Below, piece by piece: positions 34,215 to 47,100 of a stretch of 64,000 nt of DNA. The stretch's first letter is position 1; the number at the start of each line of letters is the position of its first letter. The DNA is from Ridgeia piscesae (lineage: Eukaryota; Annelida; Polychaeta; Sabellida; Siboglinidae): positions 1 to 64,000 of the forward strand of contig JAODUO010001747.1 in the NCBI GenBank assembly GCA_025642075.2, read 5' to 3'. The translations under genes and the position numbers were made by a program. The notes under the pieces were generated by a model that searched no databases, was not told the DNA's origin, and saw only the letters and a list, made by a program, of their open reading frames with translations.

Positions 34215-35156
34215 TATACAGCACAGTGTCACCTAGGGAATGCAGTTTTGGCTATATGGACCATTGGGTCAGTACAGGCCCACTACTGTACGAATACATC
34301 AAGCCAGCATTTATTGTTCTAGTGAAAACAAAACTGATCAAAGGTTTCAGATTAATCCTCACGATGAACTTAGGATACTCCACACAAACCAATGACTTCC
34401 TTGTCAACTTTTAACCACTATTTTCACTTTGTGTCTTGTTGAATTTATCAATTCTTAGTTTTGGGTTCATTTAGTGGGATCCTTCGACACGCAGAAAGTC
34501 TCATTTTCAAGAGCACATGAATGATTAACATACATCTGATCACAGACTTAAAATTGTATTTTGTGTATAAAGTGTTCTGGGTAAAGCCACCAGCTGGTGA
34601 ACTCAGGCAGAACTCGGTGGGGAGCACAAAAAAATTATTGTGCGTAATCCAGAACTCGGTGGGGAGCACAAAAATGGTTGCTTCCTTATTGTGCGTAATC
34701 AAGACTAATCATGGGAGGGGACAACAAGCAGAATAACGCCAGACTAAGCTGCCCGACTCCCTCAAATGAAAGCAATTTTATTTACTATCCAATGTTAAAT
34801 AGTCTATAAAGAAGGCTTCAAAGGACAGAGAAAGACCACAAAAAGACGGAGTGGTCAAGATAGGACACACCTATGCTGTTAGGTGCAGTGGGAGTCCAGC
34901 TAAGGGCAGAGGTCCGCCTTACATAGGAGGAAACTGAGGGACGACCTCTAGGATAACACAACGTCAAACTGAGTCATGCTAAAAGAAGTGTAACTTCAAT
35001 TTTCTAAGACAGTCACTTAAATCTACCTCATTAGAATGTTCACTGGTCGAATTAGTGCAACTTTGCGTCTTTAATCTTCCTCATTCCAGTGAAATAGGAC
35101 AGTTCATTTTAAAACATTCTACAAAGGACCATGTTTTCATAAATTTATTATCCTGC

Positions 35157-35186
35157 ATACATACATACATACATACATACATACAA
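35157..35186. repeat. (ATAC)n microsatellite
   Basis: Seven or so uninterrupted ATAC tetranucleotides. Confidence 0.85.
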
Positions 35187-37245
35187 GTAATAGTATACAC
35201 ATACATATACACTTAGCAAGCACCCCCACAGTTGTGGCGGTAGTACGGTGAAGACAAACATTTTACACATAATAATTATTCACAACGCTTGCAGAATAAC
35301 ATGTATACTCAACTATCATGTCTCGGTATATCTGTATATATATAATGAATTATCATAAATTAATTTTACCCGAACATTCACAAATTACCAATTAGGCTTT
35401 CTTAAGAAGTACAACTGTGAAACTATAATTAGCACAACATTCAAAGTTAAAGCCACCTAAACAGTCCCAATAACTATAACTGGGAACTGAAGAGTATAAT
35501 TCACAAATAAATCCACCTGTAGCCTTTGTTTAAGAGGCTATAAAATGGAAAGAAATGTACTTCCACTGTTCACTTGTAGAATACAAGCAGACACCGCCTA
35601 TACCTTGAATTACTAAATTTGTGGTAATCAAATCAAATAACTTGTTAACAACAGCATAACATGACATGGCATCAAACATGTCACATTTATAGTGACATTA
35701 ATGACGCATCTGCCTGTTAACGGACTGTAAAACAAAAATGACATTACCAAATTTCATTCAGGTGACTTACTGCCAGTCACGCCCTCTGGTGTTTAGGGCA
35801 GAACCATTCAGGTTATAACTCATCAAAATCTTCTCAAGTTTCAACAAAACTGCTTCAACTTCACTGTTATGTAGTAAGCACAGACTAGCAAGACTTTACT
35901 AGAGAAACATTTTACATTGCAACACAATAAACATCCACACCCCGCTATATTATACAGAACATTCCCAGTTAATAACGACAAATAATATGTCGTTTATATA
36001 CAGAGCATTTAATCTTAACGACACTAATTTAGTTACACATCTAGACCTTACATGGATATAATGATACAGCCAATTAATTAATTTATGAAACACCATCATG
36101 ACTATTTACACATCAAAGATGCCAGTGAAATAATGAAGGCTACTGTTAACACCATCGCAGCTAAATCAATGAGTGTGACAACAGGTTGACTCAGGGGCTT
36201 ATTCAATGTTGAGGCAGTGGGAATATTTCTGACAAGTGCTTAATATGTCACATGTTGTTAAACGCACAGAAATAGGTTGGACAGAGAGCAAATGAAAAGG
36301 ATTCAACCGAACCCAGGTGACATTTCAAGACTATGCAAATCATTTTGTTTCTGACATGTGCTGTTAGCTGTGTCCAGTTTAGCTACAGCTTAACTAGCAC
36401 ATACTGTGACATGCCACGTTATGATATCCTCAGCACACACAAAAAACACTATAATAATCAGTCCAAAAAGCACCTGCAACAAACCTGTGCTGCCAACATC
36501 GGTACACCTGGACTGGCATCTTGTAACAATCTGTTTTTAATTGTTTAAATTAGCAAATTATGGAATGCAGCTACTACAATACAAACATTTGCAGTCTTAG
36601 CTGTGTATAATATTATAGTACAAAACACACAATTGCGTACACTAGGTGGCGCCACTTGATTTTCATCCTACACCAATCAATGCGGTGGTCTGCAAGCTTC
36701 ACGTTAATCTCATCTAGACATATACGACTTTGTTACAGAATATAATATACACATAACTTAAAGTTGGTCACAGTACTTATAACCACACACATCAGCTGTA
36801 GCAGCTTTGTCTAAGCATCAGTGCTAACTAACACACGAGCACAGCAGGAGAACAAACATGTTCACACACTCAAGTTACCTATTAGCAGTTTTTGCAATTG
36901 ATATCTTTGTTTAAGCAAATGAAGTGGTTGATAAACAGATCCCATCGATTTATTATTTCCATTTTCTAATGGATTTTTCGTAAGATTTTTGTAGATTCAA
37001 AGTCTTACAGATGGGGTGGACGAGGACCTGTTTCTTCATAAAGTGGTCACACTTTGTACAGACATAATATGATTTCAAGTAGTCGGTTACACCTGTTGAC
37101 ACCATCATCCATGATTTGGGAAGAGTGGTTGTGTATCTTTATAAAGTATAGCATATGCACAACATCTCAATGGTTTGACTAGCATGTTTCAAATAGGATA
37201 CAGACGTGCAATTTGTTTCATTTTGAAAAACTACTTTCTTACGTA

Positions 37246-37365
37246 TTGTGCATTCAGTCCTTAGGACTGCCCAAAACACTACACTTGACCTCCTGGCAGA
37301 CCTAGTCTTTTGTACATCTCAACATTCTCAGGAAGCATTCAGCCAAACTACAATTATATATATAA
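37246..37365 (-). repeat. tRNA-derived SINE, 3' part (copy 5)
   Basis: On the minus strand it contains TTGGCTGAATGCTTCC and the 3' end GGGCAGTCCTAAGGACTG, matching the end of the copy at 4979-5246. Confidence 0.5.
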
Positions 37366-38024
37366 GGAGTTATCATCATCCTCAACATCACGTGAAATCC
37401 ACAATAACACGGTGGTATTACTTCCAACAAAAACAATCTGAACATAGCTGAATACTTTCCAAAGAAGGCTTTGCTGCCAACTATATGAGCATGTCTGCTA
37501 CTGGTAAAGTTGACAATACCTTGGAACAAGGTTACCTTGGATAAATAGTTGCATCAGTGCAGTATGATTTGGATAATGGCCAGCATGGCTGTTATTTCTG
37601 TTAAATGTCTTTACACCAGTAATGTACAACAGATGCAAGTGTCAACCACAAGCTAGATTTTATTTTGGCAGTAGGACATCCCACAAGGCTGCATTACACC
37701 TACAGCAACACATACCCACGCACTGTAATGCCAGTCTGCTCAACAAACACCATCTACTTTACATGCAAACTCTCCCCACAAAAAACATGCAGCCTTATAG
37801 CTGTTGTCATGTCGAAACTATGTCTATGACAAAGACAGTACATTTACATCCATATGTCCATCAATGCAGCTGTTCAACTTGCTGATGCGACCGACACAAC
37901 TCGTGTTAATACAATCAACGATCAAACCACTTCAGATCAAAAGTACTGTCATATCCACAGAACACATACCAATATTTCCAAAACCACTGTGCTACAGCGA
38001 TCACTGCCCATCTGGTTGTCTCAC

Positions 38025-38189
38025 TCAGTATCTGCTGCCAGAGAGGTTCTGTTCGACAGTCGTGCGGGCGGCAGAAGCAGCCATGTTTCCTGCCGTCTGC
38101 TGCACTGTTTTGTTGCTCATCACGCCATGCGCAAACTCCTGCTGCGCCTTCGCAAAACTTGCACCGGTGCTTCGGTAGATGCGGTGTAC
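38025..38189 (-). CDS. SCAMP: SCAMP exon 8 (C-terminus and stop)
   Basis: Acceptor ctcgccaccag|GTACAC, phase 0, 54 codons then TGA. Encodes the conserved [19 protein letters not shown] and GVMSNKTVQ blocks of the SCAMP C-terminal tail. Confidence 0.95.
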   Translation of the reverse strand, partial: VHRIYRSTGASFAKAQQEFAHGVMSNKTVQQTAGNMAASAARTTVEQNLSGSRY

Positions 38190-41100
38190 CTGGTGGCGAG
38201 AAAAAGAACCATCATCGATCCACATTCCTTGCATGACAAGAATACGTATGCCGATTCAGAATGTGATGTCACAACCAAATTACGAGCAGGACTGGCACCA
38301 AGCTTTCACTTAGCTAATATGTGCTTTAACATTACAAATTAATGGCACTCATATGGCTGACCAACCGTCCCGCAAATTTGCGTAAAAAGGTATTCATTTG
38401 GTAAGCTTTTCAGACATAGCTGTTAAGTATCACTTCACACAATCGATAAGTCAATTTACATAAGACTTCTACTTGAGCGCATTAACAGACAGCAGGTTGT
38501 CTTGAGACAATGTTGTGGAAACTAATTACAATTTTATGTTGTACATATATGTCAAATCGTGCATAACAAAAAGCTAATATAGCTAATTTGAATAAAAGGG
38601 TCACGCTCAAAAACCTACATTTTTTTTACACATTGTACAATGTAATTGTAATAAATTAGAATCACTTAACACATTGTATAATGTAATCATAAGTAAAACC
38701 ACAGTAGAAGGTAGATCTATAGGAGGACACAACACACAATGTTTGACTACATTCAGCACAATACAAAATGTTCACAATTAATGTGATAATATTTTATGCA
38801 TGACAATGCTAAAGTGCAAACAAAATAGTGTGTGGTTGAATTCAGTAGGGACACACTTGTCCTTAGATTCACTGCCGGGCCACTAATGGCCTACAGGTCA
38901 GTGAGGTCGCTGGAAGGTCATGAGGCACTGCGACGGTCATGAGGTCAGCTGTGAAGGTCAGTGAGGTCAGCTGTGACGGTCAGTGAGGTCAGCTGTGACA
39001 GTCAGTGAGGTCAGCTGCGACGGGTCAGTGACGTCAGCTGCGACGGTCAGTGAGGTCAGCTGCGACGGGTCAGTGAGGTCAGCTGTGACGGGTCAGTGAG
39101 GTCAGCTGTGACAGGTCAGTGAGGTCAGCTGTGACGGGTCAGTGAGGTCAGCTGTGACGGGTCAGTGAGGTCAGCTGTGACGAGGTCAGTGAGGTCAGCT
39201 GTGACAGGTCAGTGAGGTCAGCTGTGACAGGTCAGTGAGGTCAGCTGTGACAGGTCAGTGAGGTCAGCTGTGACAGGTCAGTGAGGTCAGCTGTGACAGG
39301 TCAGTGAGGTCAGCTGTGACAGGTCAGTGAGGTCAGCTGTGACAGGTCAGTGGGGTCAGCTGTGACAGGTCAGTGAGGTCAGCTGTGACAGGTCAGTGAG
39401 GTCAGCTATGACAGGACAGTGAGGTCAGCTGTGACAGGTCAGTGAGGTCAGCTGTGACAGGTCAGTGAGGTCAGCTGTGACAGGTCAGTGGGTCAGCTGT
39501 GACAGGTCAGTGAGGTCAGCTGTGACAGGTCAGTGAGGTCAGCTGTGACAGGTCAGTGAGGTCAGCTGCGACAGGTCAGTGAGGTCAGCTGTGACAGGTC
39601 AGTGAGGTCAGCTATTCAGATTGTTTTTACTCATAATTATCCACTATGTGAAGTCATTTGTATATGGTTGTTGTGGTGACTAAATGACCTATTCAGCAGC
39701 AGTAATTGGGGAGTATCACTCATTTGTAATGATGACTTATAAAAACAGACGCAGCTCCAGCCCCAGTTGACCAATGATGATAATGATGATGCTCAGTGAA
39801 AATTTTCTGTTTTAAGATCAAGTAGTTTTGATTTGATGACTGTTTGCAATTAATTAAGATCTGTCTACACTTTCAATAAATGTATAGCATTCTTTGTGAT
39901 ACATATAAACATACACATAAAAACTCTAGAGCAATATAGAGTTTAGAGCAATATATAAGCCTACAAAATGGCACTGCAGTTCTTGTACATCAGCACAACT
40001 TTGGCTGGCACTGATTCTGTGACCAGATGATTGCATCGAGGGAACCTACCTTCATGAGGAAGACAACTTGGAGAGTGACAAGAATGGTGAAGAGAAAGGC
40101 CACTATGAGCATGACACCACCAACGACTTTGTTCAAACCACTCATGGCCTGGAGAGAAACCACCCAGCCGCTACAAGCAACAAGCATGCACATGCTCGAC
40201 AAACATGCAAACAAGAAAAGCACACAGCAACGCGCAACAAATATGGAAGGTTTACATGAGACTGTCATCACTACTGTAGTGTATGCATGTGTCTCTGCCA
40301 TCACAGTTCTCTCTGGGACAGTGGAGGGAGGTGAATGTAAATCCAGGCGGTTTTGATTTTAAATGACCGTAATCATCTAAGCCATGTCACTCCACAGTTG
40401 GTTCTATTTCAGTGATTCACTGATTTGCAAACAATTTCACATCGCCTTGCTGACAAAAGCAACTTCCATAATGACTTTCCTTACTGGCATGTGTTAAGTG
40501 AGAGCGTGAAAAGGTAAGAAATTTGCGTGATGACATGTCTTGGTAAACCACTCCATATTCAGCAGGACACAGGAGACACACACGTGTATTGACCACAGCC
40601 ACGGCAAGTCTGGAGAATACAAGGGAAACACAAAAGTACAGCAGCATATTTAACACAATTGTCTGACAAAGACAATTGTGGTAAACATACACGAAAATAA
40701 CAACCTAGATGGATAGGCAGGTTTGTTGGCCAACCTGTGTTTCTTGTCACAGCAAACAGTTAAAAAACATGGTTAGAAATACATACTTTTAAAAAGGGTT
40801 TCAAAATGTTTAGTAATTAATATTATTGTGGATTTATGTATTGGAAGTTATAGCAAAATTAATTTGCATTTGTTCATTATCTATGAAAATTATACACGTG
40901 CTTACAAAAACACAAATCGTTCTTAAGTGTTTCTAAAATTGAAATAAAACAGTTTTTTGTGTGATTACTTTGCCATATTTTGTGACTACTTTTGAAACTA
41001 TGAAACATCACCAACACAATTAATCTTGTTGTCATACTTTGTAGTGGTGCAGTGATCACAGCTTCAGACTCTCCACTAAGAGAAGCAGGGTTCAAATTAT

Positions 41101-44100
41101 GTGCTGCTGTGTAAAACCCAAGGCACTTTTTCCACTCTATATTGTTCTGTTTCACTCAACTGTATGAATATCTGCCTATAGACAGCGGTGGATATTTGTG
41201 TACGAATAGTCTTCATGCATTAACTGCACCATGGCTGGATGCTTCCCAGAGAAACCAAGATGGTGTTTGATTGAACAGGTCTGCCAGGCAATAGAGAGTA
41301 AAGTCTTTGAGTAATCATGAGGATTGGATATTGCGCTTTTTTGATCAATGCCTTAGATGTTTGAGAAAATTTGTTTAGGTTATCTTCAAAACTGTAAGAA
41401 AATCTATTCTATACAACCACGTAATGGTTGCCTTTTCTATTTTCTAGCTTAACCAAAATCAAGATGTTACCCAAATAGATAAAGATTTTCATGTTCTGCA
41501 AGGTTCTCGAGAGTTATGTTTACATTGTGACAAGAAACAAGGTTACGACTGTTGCCGACCCACCACTCACTCTAACTACACACCTCATGCTGCACACAAC
41601 ACAGAGGGATTTGCTACATGCATGCATGCAGGGCTTCCGAGGACATGCATGCTCGCTCGGTGCTATTCGCGTCTCACAGGTGGCGCCACCATCTACCTTA
41701 ATGAGAAGTATCACATTAGTGACAACCATGGCGACCCAAACGAGTCCAAGGACCAGCATGATGATGCCAACTACAACACAGCCAGCGTGGCCGGTTGTGA
41801 TCATCCCCATTCCGTTGAAGATGCCGCTGAAAGCAGGTGCAATTGACACTTAGACCAGCGCTGGTACAATTAGTGAGATACACTACACATCAGATATATC
41901 ATATTTTTAAGTAGTTTTTTCAATCTCAAATAAAATACAATACAATCAAATACACTTGATGAATAGTGACGAGTCACAGAGACCTGTGTGTTATATTAGA
42001 CGAGTCACAGAGACCTGTGTGTTATATTAGATGAGTCACAGAGACCTGTGTGTTATATTAGACAAGTCACAGAGACCTGTGTGTTATATTAGACGAGTCA
42101 CAGAGACCTGTGTGTTATATTAGACAAGTCACAGAGACCTGTGTGTTATATTAGACGAGTCACAGAGACCTGTGTGTTATATTAGACGAGTCACAGAGAC
42201 CTGTGTGTTATATTAGACGAGTCACAGAGACCTGTGTGTTATATTAGACGAGTCACAGAGACCTGTGTGTTATATTAGACGAGTCACAGAGACCTGTGTG
42301 TTATATTAGACGAGTCACAGAGATCTGTGTGTTATATTAGACGAGTTACAGAGACCTGTGTGTTATATTAGAAGAGTCACAGAGACCTGTGTGTTATATT
42401 AGACGAGTCACAGAGACCTGTGTGTTATATTAGAAGAGTCACAGAGACCTGTGTGTTATATTAGACAAGTCACAGAGACCTGTGTGTTATATTAGACGAG
42501 TCACAGAGACCTGTGTGTTATATTAGACGAGTCACAGAGATCTGTGTGTTATATTAGACGAGTCACAGAGACCTGTGTGTTATATTAGACGAGTCACAGA
42601 GACCTGTGTGTTATATTAGACAGTCACAGAGACCTGTGTGTTATATTGACAGTCACAGAGACCTGTGTGTTATATTAGACGAGTCACAGAGATCTGTGTG
42701 TTATATTAGACGAGTCACAGAGACCTGTGTGTTATATTAGAAGAGTCACAGAGACCTGTGTGTTATATTAGACGAGTCACAGAGACCTGTGTGTTATATT
42801 AGACGAGTCACAGAGACCTGTATGTTATATCACACATGTTTAAACACTAGTTATTGCCTCAATGTTGACACTACGCAAATTGGTTTTAATATTTTCGTAT
42901 ATCTATTCTACATCGCAGTGTTCATCAGCAGAATGTGTTCTGCTTGTTAAGAAATAGTACAGTGACATGACATACAGGCAACTAACAGAACCACATAAGA
43001 CAAATCAATGGTACACCGCTGTGTAATATACAAACAGAAGCTTGAGGACAAAACATTTTGTGACGAAAAACAAATGTCCAAAGCTGACCAACAAACTCAC
43101 AGCTACAGTCAGTAGTCAGCCAGTAATTGTTAAACTATGTCAAGAAAAAAGGTAATTCAATTATCTCTTAACAATAACTATACAAAACTTTCAAATAAAT
43201 AAATAAATTATCACAACAGGTTTGTATAAAGCATAACATCTAAGCTGGGTTTCACTATTTACTCTAGGCCAATACAGCAGTCAGGGAACTAGTAACAAAC
43301 CCACAATCTTGCTGAAGGAACATTTTCATCACAAAAACACTGGCTTCACTTTCAGCAGTAATATGCAGGGTTATGTTCAGGCTTCCATAACAAATCCATG
43401 ACAAAACTGTCTACTCTTGAGCATGTCAGCTAGACAAACTGTTTACTTCAGTGTAGTTATAACATACCTGTACTAGCTCACCAACAAAACAAACCAAAGA
43501 CAGCTGTTATAAACCACCAGTATGGTGATTTTATCTGACATTTCCTCCCACTGTTGCATCCTGTGGAAATCCTGGATTGCCACTCACAACTTCTATATAA
43601 GTTACCATTATGGATCCCCCATTATATTTACAAACCCTTACAATTCCATGCTTCTTCCTGCCATCAAGCAATTCCGGGCTTTCAATGCCCTCATTTTATA
43701 TTTGTGGCATTTTATGTCATTCAAAGATTCCAAGGTCCCTTATAAATCCTGATAATATTTTCTTGTATGATAAAAAATTAGTGTAGTCAGTAATAGTCGT
43801 TGTTGTGCGGCTGGATGATGGAGACTGCACACATACCTGGATCCCCATCCATCAATTCCTATGGCCAGGAATCCGGTGGTGATGATTTGGAAGAAGAAGA
43901 TGAAGAAGAATACGAAGAAGTAGAAGGAACTGTCACTCCTATAAAACCAACACAAACCATGTTTAAATATGTGGTCAATACAATTCATCAATGCCAATGT
44001 TAAGCTGATATAACATTATAATATTCTTTCGTTATTGTTCACTTTATGTTATTATATGTTATTTGTCTTGATTTGTATATTGTAAATTTGATTTGAATTG

Positions 44101-47100
44101 ACACTACCATTTAATCAGCCAATATCAAATATTGGGCTTGATACAAGAACATGTGACATGATCAAACCACAATCATGCTATAAGATCATTTGGAATCATC
44201 AAATTATAATTTCAAGTTTTGAGCATTAATTGCTGCATGGCTGACTGCTTCCCAGAAAAGTTGAGATAGTGCTCAACTGGACAGGTCTGCAGGGACTCGG
44301 GGAGTGCAGTTTAAAGCACACTGATGCATATAGCACCATATAAGAACTAACCTTTCTTAACCTTTTAAAATGTCAACCATCATGTCTTGTAATAGCAGCT
44401 AGAATTGTAGAACATGTGTATTTGTTACCACAGTCTAAAATGTCAGAAGATTTTTTCCATTTTTAATTTATATTATCTCAAGATTCATTTTGATGATAAT
44501 ATAATCACAGTGATGCCAACATCTTGCAAGACCAAGCCTTGTTGACAAGAAAACAGACTGACCTGAAGGCGTTGTAGACAGGTCTATACCAAAAGACGAA
44601 TGAGCAGGGTGTGTAGAGAACGACGTAGAGTATGGACAGTCCAAACGTCACCCCAGAGCTGTTAGACACTGATGAGTTGAGTGACGCGCCAAAGTAGACC
44701 AATGACACAATCAGGTTGAGCACCAATATGCCAACATACCCTGAAGTGAAATAAAGTTTCTTCAGATCCACATGCAATGTCTTCAATACAGTTAATACAC
44801 ATTTGTTTAAAATCTTAAATGGATCCCTAAACATCTGCTTTTTGCCTGCATTCCTCAGTGTGAAAGCAAATTGCATTAATTCTAGTGTGAACTTGATGAA
44901 GCTGACAACTATTTCTTGGCACTTTTACTGGAGAATTCTTGAGTTGTTTCTGTGCATACGCCTGTAAATGTCCAGGTACCCGAGTAGACAATTAGTAGTA
45001 GGTTTCCCATAAGTCTACTTGATACAGCGTTTCAAGATTTTCAGCAATGTACAGGTAGTGTGAAGCAAAAAAATACATATCAGACGCTAGACTAGTGCTT
45101 ACTGTCTGACAAAAGACAATGTGAGAACATACAATCTAGGCCACATATCGGATCCGGACACAAGAGTAGCTTGAGATAGATACGTTACCTAACCAGAGGA
45201 AATAAATCGTCTTGACAAGCTTCTGGAACTCGAGTGGTATGTCAACAGCAAAGTCCTGGTAGAAGCATGGCTTGACAGGACAGCAGCCTGGCAGAGGGGG
45301 GAAGTTGTTGGCCCGGTCTGAAACAAGACACCATCACTCCATGTGGCATAGTCATTCTGCACGTGTGCATGCTAGTGTTGGGAAATGGTCTACCATTGGT
45401 TTACTTAGCTGATCAATGGTTTACTGAGGCATGTGTGAATGTTGCCTATGATGGTGGCAACATGACAGCCTGTCAGACACGCTGTAGCTGGCTGGTGACC
45501 ATGCATTCAAGACTGCAAACTCTGTTTTCCCCATGTCTATGTTAACCTTTAAAAACCTGAAACGGGTCAATATTTTAATTATTTTTCCCATCTATCGTGC
45601 CCAACTTCATTGATGGACATCATGATCATGATCAAGAATAACAGTAAAGGTTTCATTGGCCAGTAATTGACGGACCAAACAAATGGCTGCTCTCTTCTGC
45701 CACGTCTGATGGGTTCTAAACATCGCTGATTGTATGCATGTTAAAATCAAGCTTATTAACGACGAGATAAAAACTTGACACATCAATCTCAGTTAGAGCC
45801 AAGTACCAAAACACAGTGCTCATCACAATGCCACTTTGGTGACACATTGTGGTTATTCCACAATCCACACTCACTTCCGTACTGTGATGTTCGCTGCATC
45901 TCTTGCTCCTTGCGTTGTAGCTCGGCAGCTTTCCGTTCGAGTTCCTCCTGTCGCCGCTGCAGGTCATCAGTGGCCATCTGGGAGGGCGAGGGTGTGTAGG
46001 GGGGTGGGGCACACTGCTCCATCACTGCTGGCTGGGGTGGCGGCATGGCTGGCCTACTCACAGCCTGTGGTGCCTGTGGTGGGTATGTAACCCCCTACAG
46101 AAGTCACAAAGCACACTGTTAAAGATGGACAATTTTACTTTATTCAAAAGACCCATCCTTCCCTATGATGCTTCCTCTGAATACCACTAGATCTTCCCGC
46201 TAGATATCTCACTGTCTCTTCATAAATTACAACAATGAATGTAACTTTCAAGGCATTTACATTAACAAACATGTTTGATTGATTAGTTACCACCCAGACA
46301 CTTACTGCCAATAGTAGTGTTCATGTGGGATGGTGATATTTCATATGAAAATTGCAAGTACCGATATTTCAAAAGAATCAATTTGTCTAAAAATTTGCCT
46401 CCATAACGCAAAATAAATTAGTGCTAGGAAGTTACAAGAAATATTTCTCAAATTGTTTTCTTCAGATTTTTATGAAAACAGCATGTTTATATAAAGGCGA
46501 TGTTCACAGCTGTATGTGCTGTCATCTGAATAGGTAAAACCTTTTGTGGATGAGTAAACATATCAACAAGGGAAACAAGGGTCAAAAACGTCGTTCAAAA
46601 TCATACGCATTGTCAGTTATGCTTTGAAAATGGGTATCTTGCATGTGTTTGTGCTTGATTTAAGGTCATAATCACACAGCTCAACTGGCTTTTGAGTTGA
46701 GTTAACACGCATGTATCTACCAAAATATACGTGATTGGCAAATTTGTCATCCTTGCATACAGCTCTGGTCCTTAGGGATGATCACCAGTTGGCCCAATAC
46801 ACTTCAGTTACTTTCTATACTTGTATAGCTATTAATTAGTATGTCATACCACAATGTCAAACAAATTATATTTATCCATGAAACTGCACAGAAGATTTTC
46901 TTACAAAACAAAATTAAAAGAATACCAACCTTCTGAAAAGCCAAATCTGACACTGTCTTATTTCCTATTATTTACCTGTGTCGTGCTCCTGGCTGCATTC
47001 TCAGCGAATGGGTTGTACTCATCCACTGCACTCGCAGGCTGTTGGTTGGTACGTGCCTGCTGAATCGCAGGGTCCTGTCAACAACAATAAAATAAATTAC

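Larger units (their letters stand above)
34217..38024. other. Intergenic region and probable 3' UTR of SCAMP
   Basis: The SCAMP transcript must end here (minus strand, below 38025). AATAAA-type signals are present but not assignable with certainty. It also holds a two-copy direct repeat at 34607-34700 (AACTCGGTGGGGAGCACAAA), an (ATAC)n run near 35157-35186, and a partial SINE. No supported additional gene. Confidence 0.45.

Noticed and set aside
40151..40160. Acceptor CAG (tctctccag|GCC) inside SCAMP exon 7B
   Set aside because: Joining exon 6 there gives an immediate stop codon; the TAG acceptor 20 bases upstream keeps the frame.
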